Assembly (NCBI RefSeq): GCF_001638985.1
Contig: NW_017265138.1
Coordinates: forward strand, 1 to 64,000
Direction of reading: 5' to 3'
Source of the DNA: Phycomyces blakesleeanus NRRL 1555(-)
Taxonomy: Eukaryota; Mucoromycota; Mucoromycetes; Mucorales; Phycomycetaceae
Length of the DNA: 64,000 nucleotides
Below are positions 1 to 12,551 of this stretch, in pieces. A program made the translations under genes and the position numbers. The stretch's first letter is position 1, and each line of letters opens with the position of its first letter. The notes below the pieces were generated by a model that saw only the letters and a program-made list of their open reading frames with translations, did no database searches and was not told the origin of the DNA.

Positions 1-1545
1 CAACTTATATATATATACCAGATTGACTGTTATCCACTTATACATATATAAAATTGATTGTTATCTACTTGTATATATATGAGATTAACTGTAATTAGAT
101 TATATATATATCAGATCGATGATTATTGGCTTATATATATACCAGATTGATGATTATTGGCTTATATATATACCAGATTAATAATTATTAGCTTATATAT
201 ATATCAGATTGGCTGTCATCCACTTATATATATATCAAACCGGCTGTCATCCACATATATATATAGCAGATCAGCTATTATCCACTTATATATATAGCAG
301 ATCAGCTGTCATTTACTTATATATATATCAGACCAGCTGTCATCTACTTATATATATAGCAGACCGGCTGTCATCCACTTATATATATAGCAGACCGGCT
401 GTCATCCACTTATATATATAGCAGATCAGCTGTCATCCACATATATATATGGCAGATCAGCTATAATCAGCTTATATATATATAGCAGATCAGCTGTCAT
501 CAACTTATATATATAGTAGATCAGCTCTCATCCACTTATATATATAGCAGATCAGCCGTCATCCACTTATATATATAGCAGATCAGCTGTCATCCATTTA
601 TATATATAGCAGATCAGCTATAATCAGCTTATATATATATAGCAGATCAGCTGTCATCCACTTATATATATATCAGACCGGCTGTCATCCACTTATATAT
701 ATATCAGACCAGCTGTCATCAACTTATATATATAGTAGATCAGCTCTCATCCACTTATATATATAGCAGATCAGCCGTCATCCATTTATATATATAGCAG
801 ATCAGCTGTCATCCACTTATATATATAGCAGATCAGCTGTCATCCATTTATATACATAGCAGATCAGCTATAATCAGCTTATATATATATAGCAGATCAG
901 CTGTCATCCACTTATATATATATCAGACCGGCTGTCATCCACTTATATATATAGCAGATCAGCTGTCATCTACTTATATATATAGCAGATCAGCTGTCAT
1001 CCATTTATATATATAGCAGATCAGCTATAATCAGCTTATATATATATAGCAGATCAGCTATAATCAGCTTATATATATATAGCAGACCGGCTGTCATCCA
1101 CTTATATATATATCAGACTGGCTATCATCTACTTATATATATATCAGACCGGCTATCATCTACTTATATATATGCTAGATTAGCAGTTAACAGCTTATAT
1201 ATATGTCAGATTGACAGTCAACAGCTTATATATATGCCAGATTGGCAATCAATAGCTTATATATATGTCAGATCGGCGATCAACAACTTATATATATGCC
1301 AGATCGGTAGTCAACAGCTTATATATATGCCAGATCGGCAATCAACAGCTTATATATATGCCAGATCGGTAGTCAACAGCTTATATATATGCTAGATCGG
1401 CGATCAACAACTTATATATATGCCAGATTAGTGGTCAACAGCTTATATTTATCCTAGATCAACTATCAATAGCTTATATATATATGAGATCAGCTATAAT
1501 TAGTTTATATATAGTGTCAATTAGTTATTATCAGCTTACATAATC
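1..1545. repeat. 31-bp TATA-rich minisatellite array, segment A
   Basis: Tandem units of about 31 bp, each an alternating T/A block (ATATATATA) followed by a CAGATC-type core and a GTCATCCAC-type tail. Adjacent units near 366 and 397 start exactly 31 bp apart. Unit variants drift along the array: gctgtcatccac types dominate to about 1160, then gatcggcgatcaacagc types. The first ~120 bases closely match 7525-7640, so the window opens inside a larger repeated structure. The + strand is stop-free over long stretches, which creates meaningless Tyr/Ile-rich open frames. I see no gene. Confidence 0.95.
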
Positions 1546-2530
1546 TTGCATAATATTGCATAATTATATATAGGCACATATAAGAGAATTTAAACATATA
1601 TAAAAATATAAAAAATAAAGTTTGTGTAACATACGTCATTATGCATATTCGCGTAATGTAAACAATACAATTGCATTGCTGAAAAAAATTGGTAACTTTT
1701 GGCTATACTTGTTATATAACGTGCATAATCATGCATAATCTTGCATAAATGATCTACGTAAACAATACCATTGAATTTGTGGGAAAAAATGACAAAAAAT
1801 TGCTTTTTTCGCAAAAATTTCCTTTTTTGGTTAGTCTGAATGCACCTAGCGTGAGAAGTCTTGGCATTTTTAGTGTGGGAAGATAGGTTATATAAATAAC
1901 AACTATGTAAAAGCTTGGCATGGAAAAACATTTAACTTTAATCTATCAAAAAGCCGTTCCGACAATAATTAAATATATCTCTTCTAATGAAAGTTCAAAT
2001 TCTTACTAAGTAATAATTTTTTAATTTTTTTTGCTATATAAAGAAAATTTAGTAGTATAATATAAAAGTATCAAAATATGTAAAGAGCAAGTACAGAATT
2101 AATAAAAATTAATTTTCATATTTTTTTACTAATTTTCTTATAAAAATCAAAATATTATTATATAAATCAATAAAAAAATATATGAACAAGTCAACTTATT
2201 AATATTTATTATAATTTTAATGTATTTATATACTATATATATATATATAAAGATTATAAAAGAGTTGTGAATATATATAAAATTAAAGATTAAATATGAT
2301 TAGAGTATGTAACTTATATTTGACGAGATGATTGGATATGACTTGGATATTGACAAGTGTGAATATATATAATGTGATAGATCTAATGGTATTGACTAAT
2401 ATCAGAGATAGATAAGATGTTATATGCTAATATTAGTAATAAATCAAATGTTATTGGCTAATATTGATTATATATTATATTTTATTAACTTATATAAGTA
2501 GTAAATTGGATGTGATAAATATATATATAT
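1545..2530. repeat. Block U, copy 1 (about 1 kb, embedded in the minisatellite)
   Basis: AT-rich sequence that is not minisatellite. It is repeated almost unchanged at about 5833-6820, in the same orientation and offset by about 4288 bp. It holds a 113-codon minus-strand open frame (1931-1590). The two copies of that frame differ by three amino-acid replacements and I saw no silent pattern, so I do not call it a gene. Several differences are C/T changes, for example a CpG near 1821 that reads TG in copy 2. Confidence 0.9.
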
Positions 2531-3067
2531 AATATAAATTGACTGTTATTGATTTATATATATATCAGATCAGATATCCTTTATTTATATATATACTAGA
2601 TCAGCAGTGTTCAGCTTATATATGTATAAGATTGACTGTTATCTACTTATATATATATCAGATTGGATATCATATGTTTATATATAGTGCAGATCATTTG
2701 TTATTAGCTTATATATATACCCAATTGGTAGTCAACAACTTATATATATACCCAATTGGCAGTCAACAGCTTATATATATACTAGATTAGCTAATATCAG
2801 CTTATATATGTATGAGATAGACTGTTAATAGTTTATATATATATAGCTGATTGGCGGTCAACAATTTATATATATACCAGATCAGCTATCATCAGCTTAT
2901 ATATATATAGCAGATCAGCTATAATCAGCTTATATATATATAGCAGACCGGCTGTCATCCACTTATATATATATCAGACCGGCTGTCATCCACTTATATA
3001 TATAGCAGATCAGCTGTCATCTACTTATATATATAGCAAATCAGCTGTCATCCATTTATATATATAG
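2530..3067. repeat. 31-bp minisatellite array, segment B
   Basis: Same ~31-bp unit family as segment A. The first ~180 bases after block U match those after copy 2 (6820-7000) unit for unit, so the duplication runs from block U into the array. The array is interrupted at 3076 by a MULE insertion and resumes at 5588. Confidence 0.92.
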
Positions 3068-5595
3068 CAGATCAGGTATCTCCTTATTTTATCCTATGGA
3101 GAGTTTGAATTTTGAAAACCCGTTGAGGTAGTGACAGGTTTTACTTTTGGTAAATTCAGTTAGAATTGTATTTGTTTATATCAATCAGAAATATTTTTTC
3201 TTGTACTTTTAAGATCTTTTAATGATATATATTTATTATTTTTATTATTATCTCTGAGTATTCAAGTTTCTAAAATATGAAGGGTTCTCACTTTTATATT
3301 CATCCATCAACTTCACAGCATCTGCGAGTGCTCTTTTTATAAGATCTGCCTTTGTTTGATCTAAGCCAGGAATTGTCTTCAAAGTTTGAAGACCTTCAAA
3401 GCCGTGATGCATCGTTGCAGAATAAGCTGCAATTTCGTCAAAGACATATACACCTCTATCTTCAGCAGTACCTCCACTCTCTAATTCCTCCTCTACTTCT
3501 TCCTCAACTTTGTTCTCGTTTGCATTTACAGCGTCTTGTCGGTTCAATAACACTCCTGCTATCTCCCATTGCTCGATGAAGCTGAATTTTGCCCCACAGT
3601 AATGCTTCAACAAATGTGAATGCTTGCATGGGATCTGGCGGGTCAGAAAGTTCGGGCAGGTGCAGCTTTGTATCAAGTCATTTGATATATTGACGGTATA
3701 CCACTTATCTTCTGTTACGAAAGATCTTATTTGCCACTCACCATTGTAATCATCCATGCTGTTACCAGTCTCACCCAAAGGGTTGAGAATCATGGAAGGG
3801 AGCATGTCATTTTGGATTTTTGAAGCAACAAAAGAATTTCTTGCTAACTCATTATCAATGGGACCTATCTTACCATTGTTGAAGTGAATACGCTCAACCT
3901 CTTGTTCAAAATAGAACTCCACATCATTTGTCAAGATAAAAATTAGTCAATCCAATCTTCTGATGCGTGCACGACCAAAGTAGATTGTCTTGAGTTGATT
4001 GTGCCATGATTCTACATAGTTGTTTGTCACATATCTCTGATGTAGTTGGCTAATGTACGGGCGCCCCCATCTTTGCAACAATTCTTCGTTCTCAGTCCAT
4101 TTCTTAAAATATTTCAAAAACTGAGGTTGATCCTGAACCATCAGTTTAAAATCTTCAATTGCTCTTAGGAACACGTCTTCGTTGGACTCAATGAGAATGT
4201 GTCTCAGGTAGTTCTTCAGTGCAGTCTTATAATTCCCAAGTTGTTCTGATGTATAAGAGGCATTAATTTTAATCTTGCTGTCAAGGTTGTGCTGCCAAGC
4301 GCGAAGAACATGAAAATCACAGTAGTGAATTGTAGCATGAGGTAATGCTTCTTTGATTGCATTAACCTCCATAATGCTACAGTCAATGGTAATATTCATT
4401 GGTACGAAGCTGCTCTTGATGCGAAGGTGGTCAAGCCAAAGTTTGATGGGTATGGCTGTCTGGTTGTTTGTCACCATGTATGCAACAGGGAATCCCTTTC
4501 CTGTTTGAGGATGGCGAGTGACCAAAGTATATAATACTTCGTCGCTTCTGGACGAAATGGAATGGGTGGCATCGAGACAAAAAGATTGCGAGATTCTCAT
4601 GATTGAAACTTGCATTGGTGATTGAAATCCAAAGGCAAATTGTTTTTTACCGTCATTATAAACAGAAAGATTGATTTCAAAAATGCAATAGTTTTGTTCT
4701 GCTAGCTTTACATTTAACCAGATGGAAATAGATGCATTTTCATCAGAAGCAAACATATATAACAAAGTAGTCATCTATTTTATATATGAGTATTTATTTG
4801 ATATATAAATATTAATTTAATACAAAAGCTCTGTTATATTCATTGACAAACCTTTCTCATTCTGTTGTAAATTTCTTCATAATTAGGCTTTCTAACGCCA
4901 ACTCCCCAACTATCAATCTGTCTAAGAACTGAAATTCTTGTAATTCTACAGCTGCTGCCACTTTTCAACTGATCTTCAATAATCTTTATGACTTCAGAAG
5001 GCAAAGAAAGAGTTCTGACTTCGTCCCAGTCTCTAGGAACATGGTTTACATGTGCCCTTGTTTGGCAAAATGCAACAACATTGGGGTTGTCGAGATGCTG
5101 TATGATTTTTAAGGCAGCTGTACAAGAGCATGCCTTCATATCTTTCTGGGCAAAACGTAATTGGCGGTTTGTTATATATTGGCCAGCACGGTGGCATTTT
5201 TTAGTCTCTCCAAAAACTAAACCTTTTCCAGAATATTTATGCTTTTTATTCCATTTTGTTGAGCATAAGACATTGATTTGCTCCAGACACTTTTCCCATT
5301 CACTAGCTTTTACTAATATTGTCGAATTCAAAGGAAGCATCTTGATTCCTTCCAAAGGCGAGTTGATCAAGACTTGTTGAATGGTGGAAATATCTTAAAT
5401 AGTGTTGTTTATATTGTTGTTAGACATAATTGAAGTTTGTTTTTAAGAAAGAGGGAAGTGATTATTTGTTGAAAAAAAAATGCCATGTGTGGGATGCAAA
5501 AGTCACTGTCTGCAATTAAAGTTAGAAAGCCACAGGACTAAATTAAATACTATTTCAAACTCTCCGTAGGATAAAATAAGGAGATACCAGATCAG
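3068..5595. mobile_element. MULE inserted in the minisatellite (element 3076-5587 plus 8-bp target duplications)
   Basis: Terminal inverted repeats begin GTATCTCCTTATTTTATCC at 3076. The reverse complement ends at 5587, with about 35 bp matching and one or two mismatches. The 8-mer CAGATCAG lies directly outside both ends (3068-3075 and 5588-5595). It is one minisatellite core, so the insertion split a repeat unit. The element is about 2.5 kb and carries one minus-strand transposase gene. The TIRs plus the transposase domains support a Mutator-like assignment. Confidence 0.88.
3248..5427 (-). pseudogene. MULE transposase with SWIM zinc finger, two nonsense codons
   Basis: A two-exon gene: exon 1 is 5427-4852 and exon 2 starts at 4774 after a GT-AG intron. 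The middle region has a MULE-type DDE core: LDATHS, then TIDCSIMEVNAI with HYCDFH, then NNYVESWHNQLK as the likely catalytic glutamate. The C-terminal part has a SWIM zinc finger (CTCPNFLTRQIPCKHSHLL, CxC...CxH). TAA at 5397-5395 follows ten codons after the ATG. TGA at 3949-3947 sits between RRLD and LIFIL, where Trp would be expected. The frame is otherwise open throughout. Both stops fit single transitions (CAA to TAA, TGG to TGA), so this copy looks recently dead. The ancestral codons are inferred. Confidence 0.85.
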
Positions 5596-5830
5596 CTGTC
5601 ATCCACTTATATATATATCAGACTGGCTATCATCTACTTATATATATATCAGACCGGCTATCATCTACTTATATATATGCCAGATCGGTAGTCAACAGCT
5701 TATATATATGCCAGATCAGTGGTCAACAGCTTATATTTATTCTAGATCAACTATCAATAGCTTATATATATATGAGATCAGCTATAATTAGTTTATATAT
5801 AGTGTCAATTAGTTGTTATCAGCTTACATA
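5588..5830. repeat. 31-bp minisatellite array, segment C
   Basis: The array continues to the right of the MULE. The last units before block U copy 2 match those before copy 1 (compare 1440-1545 with 5720-5833). The pre-insertion spacer between the two U blocks was therefore about 0.78 kb of array. Confidence 0.92.
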
Positions 5831-5832
5831 AT

Positions 5833-6820
5833 CTTGCATAATATTGCATAATTATATATAGGCACATATAAGAGAATTTAAACATATATAAAAATATAAA
5901 AAATAAAGTTTGTGTGACATACGTCATTATGCATATTCGCGTAATGTAAACAATACAATTGCATTGCTGAAAAAAATTGGTAACTTTTGGCTATACTTGT
6001 TATATAACGTGCATAATCATGCATAATCTTGCATAAATGATCTACGTAAACAATACTATTGAATTTGTGGGAAAAAATGACAAAAAATTGCTTTTTTTGC
6101 AAAAATTTCCTTTTTTGGTTAGTCTGAATGCACCTAGCGTGAGAAGTCTTGGCATTTTTAGTGTGGGAAGATAGGTTATATAAATAACAACTATGTAAAA
6201 GCTTGGCATGGAAAAACATTTAACTTTAATCTATCAAAAAGCCGTTCCGACAATAATTAAATATATCTCTTCTAATAAAAGTTCAAATTCTTACTAAGTA
6301 ATAATTTTTTAATTTTTTTTGCTATATAAAGAAAATTTAGTAGTATAATATAAAAGTATCAAAATATGTAAAGAGCAAGTACAGAATTAATAAAAATTAA
6401 TTTTCATATTTTTTTACTAATTTTCTTATAAAAATCAAAATATTATTATATAAATCAATAAAAAAATATATGAACAAGTCAACTTATTAATATTTATTAT
6501 AATTTTGATATATTTATATATTATATATATATATATATATAAAGATTATAAAAGAGTTGTGAATATATATAAAATTAAAGATTAAATATGATTAGAGTAT
6601 GTAACTTATATTTGATGAGATGATTGGATATGACTTGGATATTGACAAGTGTGAATATATATAATGTGATAGATCTAATGGTATTGACTAATATCAGAGA
6701 TAGATAAGATATTATAGACTAATATTAGTAATAAATCAAATATTATTGACTAATATTGATTATATATTATATTTTATTAACTTATATAAGTAGTAAATTA
6801 GATGTGATAAATATATATAT
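5833..6820. repeat. Block U, copy 2
   Basis: Direct repeat of 1545-2530. It includes the same minus-strand 113-codon frame (6219-5878) and the same flanking minisatellite variants. Only scattered substitutions and a short TA-length difference near 6520 were seen by eye. The function is unknown and I see no convincing gene. Confidence 0.9.
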
Positions 6821-8411
6821 AAAGTACAGATTGACTGTTATTGATTAACATATATATCAGATCAGATATCATTTATTTTTATATATACTAGATTGGCAGT
6901 GTTCAGCTTATATATGTATGAGATTGACTGTTATCCACTTATATATATATCAGATTGGATATAATATGTTTATATATAGTACAGATCATCTGTCATCAGC
7001 TTATATATATACCCAATTGGCGGTCAACACTTATATATATACTAGATTGGTGGTCAACAGCTTATATATATACCAGATTGACTATTATCAGCTTATATAT
7101 ATATCAGATTGGCTGTGATCTACTTATATATGTATGAGATAGACTGTCAATAGCTTATATACATATAAGATTAGCTGTTAATAACTTATATATATACCAG
7201 ATTAGCAGTCAACAGCTTATATATATGCCAGATTGGCAGTCAACAGCTTATATATATACTAGATTGCCTAATATCAGCTTATATATGTATGAGATAGGCT
7301 GATATTAGTTTATATATATATAGCTGATTGGTAGTCAACAATTTATATATATACCAGATCAGCTATCATCAGCTTATATATATATCAGATTGAGTATCAT
7401 ATGTTTATATATAGTGTTGATCACCTGTTATCAGCTTATATATATACACAATTGGCAGTCAACAGCTTATATATATATCAGATCAACTATCATCAGCTTA
7501 TATATATACCTGATTGGTGGTTAACAACTTATATATATATCAGATTGACTGTTATCCACTTATACATATATAAAATTGACTGTTATCTACTTGTATATAT
7601 ATGAGATTAACTGTAATTAGATTATATATATATATCAGATTAACTATCATCCTCTTATATATATATATCAGATTGACAATCATCTGCTTATATATATATG
7701 AGATCGGCAATCATCTGCTTATATATGTATGAGATCGGCGATCATCTACTTATATATATACCAGATTGGCAATCATCTGCTTATATATGTATGAGATCGG
7801 CGATCATCTACTTATATATATATCAGATCGACAATCATCTACTTATATATATATACTAGATTGATGATCATTGGCTTATATATATATATGAAAGCAGCAA
7901 TTATTGGCTTATATATATACCAGATTGGCAATTATCTACTTATATATATATGAGATCAGTGATCATTGACTTATATATATACCAGATCGGTGACCATTGA
8001 CTTATATATATATCAGATTGATGATCATGGACTTATATATATATGAGATCAGTGATCATCTACTTATATATATACCAGATTGGCAATTATCTATTTATAT
8101 ATATATGAGATCAGTAATCATTGACTTATATATATACCAGATCGGTGACCATTGACTTATATATATATCAGATTGATGATCACGGACTTATATATATATG
8201 AGATCAGTGATCATCTGCTTATATATATATACCAGATTGGCAATTATATACTTATATATATATATGAGATCAGTGATCATTGACTTATATATATACCAGA
8301 TCGGCGACCATTGACTTATATATATACCAGATTGATGATCATGGAGTTATATATATATGAGATCAGTGATCATCTACTTATATATATTAGATTGGCAATC
8401 ATTGGCTTATA
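6820..8411. repeat. 31-bp minisatellite array, segment D
   Basis: The same unit family drifts toward cores such as GATCATTGGC, GATCATCTAC and ATGAGATCAGTGATC, with locally repeated multi-unit patterns (compare 7930-8060 with 8070-8200). It ends abruptly at 8411, where a CACTA-like terminus begins. Confidence 0.93.
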
Positions 8412-9232
8412 CACTGCAAAAGACTGCTGATTTTAGTTCCTGAAAACCTGCAAAAATTTTACTACAATTTTCCATTTTTAATTTTTTCAAATAATTTCTA
8501 TTTTTTTCTGTTGTGATTTCAGATCGCTCTTTTTTAGCTGTAAAATCACACTACCATTATTTTTTTGGCCATAAAATTACAAAATTGAGTTTTTTTTATA
8601 TTATACACTTCTTTGATATAATTCTAAATTATATTGAAAAAACACTTATACAAAAGTTAATATAATATTTAATAAAAATTATATATATTCTTAAGGTTTC
8701 ACTTTTTCTATTTCAAAATAAATCATTTAAATATTTTTTGTATATTATAAATGTGAATATAAAAACAAATATTTAATCCATATATTTCAAGGGAACGAGA
8801 CAAAAGGTTGTGATTTCATTTTTACTCTGGCAATATTTTTGCGTGATTTTTTCTTTTGATATATGAAACTAAAATATCAGATTTTTTTATTTCACATGTT
8901 GTGAGAGGCGAATGTTCCCTTTTTGGATTATTTTTCGTCATGGTCGAATCATCGTCATATCAAATATTATAATTCTAAAAAAAGACTTTTAAAAAAAAAT
9001 TGCATACACTTTTAGTAATGTACGGAGTATTTGACTTGGTTAATGACTTGACGATATATGAATATAATTATGATGATATGTGCGGTAGATGTATCAAAGA
9101 ATTACTTGGCATACTATAGTCATGGCATGGAGCAGTATTTTATCTATTTATAATTTTTTTTTGGTATATAAAGACCTTGATCAAGATCTCTTAAAATCTA
9201 TATAATTTTTTTTATAATTTAAAACAATCAAC

Positions 9233-12200
9233 ATGTCCAATAATCAAAAGAAAGACAGTTATGTTATCTGCAAATGTCCAGACTGTACAAAGTTGGATAG
9301 CTGTGGAAAGAAACAGAAAAGACAAAATGCACAACGACACTATGAGAAACATATAGTGCCTGTTGCCAAAGACGATGCAATGGGTAAATAACAATAATAA
9401 TTCGAGCTGTACATGTAAAATTAATATAAATTAATTCATAAAATAGATGTTCCTGAAGAACATTTTGACGACATGGAAGTAGATAGTATTGACAGTGACA
9501 ATGACAATGATTATGATTACAAGAACGAAGGCGAAGGCGAATATGAAGACGAAAATGAAGAACAAAACATTGAATTTAATCAAGAAGGTAAGAAAATAAA
9601 ATAAAATAAATGAACAAAATAATAATTGAAACTGATATATATTTTTTTTTATTTTTTATTTTTTATATGATTATAATTATAATTATATTTTTATTTCTAC
9701 ATCTTTACAACAATTATTCCTTTCCAGTTGACTTACCTTTGTCCCAAGAAGAGTCCATCTTTACTGCCGAAGATACAATTACAGGAGCATTTGTTGTTGA
9801 TGGCAATGAGATTGAAGAAGGCGATAGCGGTTTTGATTTTGAACAAGAAGAAAACTTTGATGAGATCAGTGGGACCTCGATAGTAGAATCAGGTATGAAT
9901 TAATACGGTATAGACAATTAATCAATATATTAATTTAAACTAACTTAACCTTTGTCTTCATAGTTTGTCCTTTGTCTTTTGATAACATGCCCTTGTATAT
10001 CCACTTTGTTGCAGTATTCATTGTCATATTTCACTTGATCTTTTTGGTGGAAAGCGGTGGATTGATTCTCATTGAATTTTGTAATACTCTACTGTCTCTC
10101 TGTGATATGTCTGGCGCCCTTCCACTGACAATCAATAGCTTGAAGCATAAGACAGAATTTAACATGGCAACAGACGGAATGACAGTATACATTGCATGCT
10201 CACAATGTCATTCGATTTATCCTCCGGAAACAAGTCAAAGAGTCTGTACATTTAAGAAATTCTCTCAATCCGCCATTTGCAACAACAATCTCTTTAAAGT
10301 GTCAACCGGAAATCGTTCTCTTCCAGCAATGGTATATCCATTCAACTCTCTGAAGTACGCCTTGCAACAAAAATTCTCCAAGCCAGATTTCGTGTCCAAG
10401 ATCAATTTGTGAAGAAGTCGTCAAATAATTGAAAACACTAAACTTGACATTTTCGATGGTGCAGTTTGGAGTGATATTAAAGACATCAATGGCAGACAGT
10501 TTGTTGATGATAGCCGATCTTTAATGTTGACTCTGAACATCAATTGGTTTCAGCCATTTGATGGATGAACACATTCCAGTGGTGCGATATATCTCTCTAT
10601 CAACAATCTCCCACGGAGTGAACGTCTTAAGTCTGAAAATGTCATTCTTGTTGGTATGATGTCTGGGCCGAAGGAAGCAAGCACTGACAGCATGAATCAT
10701 TACTTGAAGCCGCTCATTGACGAATTGTTGGAGATGTACATTGTTGTAGAAATGACAGACTCACAAAATAGAAAGATTGTTGTTCGTGCTGCATTGATGT
10801 GTGTTGCCTGTGATATCTCTGCCGCTCGCAAAACCTCAGGATTTACTGGCCACATGAGCACATGCGCCTGTCACAAATGTCAACAACAATTCACGACTAT
10901 AAAGAAGACCAGCAAGCTTGACTACTCTGGATTCAAGTATAGCAATTGGGTGAGACGCACGAAGACAATGAATCTGAAACACACTGTCAGCTGGGCAAAT
11001 GCATTGAACAATACTGAGCGAACACGCCTAGAAAAATAAAATGGCACTCAGTGGTCACAGCTTCATCGGTTATCTTATTTTGACCCAGTCCGCTTTACAG
11101 TTATAGACCTGATGCATAACCTCTATCTTGGAACTGCAAAGCGAATGATTCAGATATGGCGCAAGTGTAACTACATCAATGAAAAGAATCAGTTAACTAT
11201 GCAAGAGCTTGCCAATAGTATTGTTGTACCTTGTGGATATGCGCGTATAACAAAGAAGATTGCTGATGGTTTTTCATTCATGAAAGCTGACGAGTAGAAG
11301 TTGTGGTGCGTCATATACTCTCCATTTGTTTTGAAGCATGTGCTCCCAGCCAAGAATCTCGAAAACTGGATTTTGTTTGTTGACGCATGCCGCTTACTCA
11401 CAAAACCTTCGATCAATGACAAAGAAATAGAGGAAGCCCACAGTAAACTCCAATTGTTTTGTACAAGATTTCAGACACTGTATGGAAAATCGGCCGTGAC
11501 ACTGAATATGCATCTACATCTTCATCTTGGCGAGTGTGTTCATGACTTTGTGCCAATTTATGCTTTCTGGTTATTCAGTTTCGAGAGATACAATGGTTTG
11601 TTGAAGAATATCAAAACAAATCAAAAAGGCGGCTTCGAATCAACAATGATGAAGAGATTTTTGGAGAGAACATACATTGGAAGCTTCATACAATATTTTG
11701 TCAACCATCTCCGCCAGTTCGCAATTGACTTTCTGCATCACATTTCAAATAGTCAAGATCAATTAGCAGCATTGCATTCATCTTCTACTGCCAGTACCTT
11801 TTCTCTGTCTGACTTTGTTGAATATTTGTTAAACCCTCGTCATTCTGCTTTGGGTTGTGAGCCATTGCCCCCTTCAGTGTTTCTGATTAAACTCAACCAA
11901 AGGATTACAATGTGCAAGGGACATTATGAATGTTTACTGGAGTTTTACAGACACGCGTATGGCAGTCACGATCTTTTTGGCCATTATTCAAACTGCGAGT
12001 CTAACCAGATTTTTGTCAATAACCAAATTGAGAAAATGAAATGGATATCTCTTCTTGGACAGGAATACTCTTCTGGATCTTATTTCTGCGCCTATTATCT
12101 TGAGAATAACAGTGAAGATAAAGCAGCGTTTTCTGGCTGTATACTGTATTTATTTCAACATTTGATAACCATTAACGAAACTGTCATCACCCATACTTTT

Positions 12201-12422
12201 GGGTTTGTTGAGTGGTACTCTAGTTATTCTTCGGGGAGTTACCAGCCAATGTTAAATGAAGGCATTGAGCTCTGGAATGAACCTTCTTCTGTACTTAATT
12301 ATGAATGTATTATTCCAGTACATCGTTTGTATTCACCAATCGCAATTGCTAAATATAGGTTTACTATAACTAGTGAATTTAAACGTTTAGTAATCCCTTT
12401 ACCCCAAAAAATAGAAGCTTAA
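9233..12422 (+). pseudogene. tnp2-type (En/Spm-CACTA) transposase, four nonsense codons
   Basis: Four exons: 9233-9383, 9447-9587, 9728-9892 and 9964-12422, all GT-AG. Exon 1 encodes a Cys pair motif (CKCPDC) and exons 2-3 are acidic. The large exon carries tnp2 hallmarks: NINWFQPFDG, GPKEASTDSMNHYLKPL, a CHKC zinc-like pair, DLMHNLYLGTAKR and the HLHLHLGE segment. It aligns along its whole length with the transposase at 27774-30805. In-frame stops lie at 10410 (TGA), 10566 (TGA), 11037 (TAA) and 11295 (TAG), yet the frame never shifts over about 2.4 kb. The stops at 10410 and 11295 align with Trp in the intact relative. The gene is non-functional as read. Confidence 0.87.
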
Positions 12423-12551
12423 ATAATATTAATAAAATACCACTTTGTACTCTTTTATCAATTTATTAGAAAATGTTTGATTTATTGTCTTATTGTTTCT
12501 TTGACCATGATGGCAGCTTGTTTGCCTTGGTCTTACTAAGCTGCTTATCTC

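Noticed and set aside
1590..6219. 113-codon minus-strand ORF in both U blocks as a conserved gene
   Set aside because: The block as a whole is duplicated, and the differences within the ORF replace amino acids; no coding signature is seen.
209..7604. Long Tyr/Ile-rich open frames in the satellite (209-421, 2539-2790, 6918-7137, 7401-7604)
   Set aside because: They arise because the 31-bp unit has no stop on the + strand and cycles through all frames; there is no start context, intron or independent conservation.
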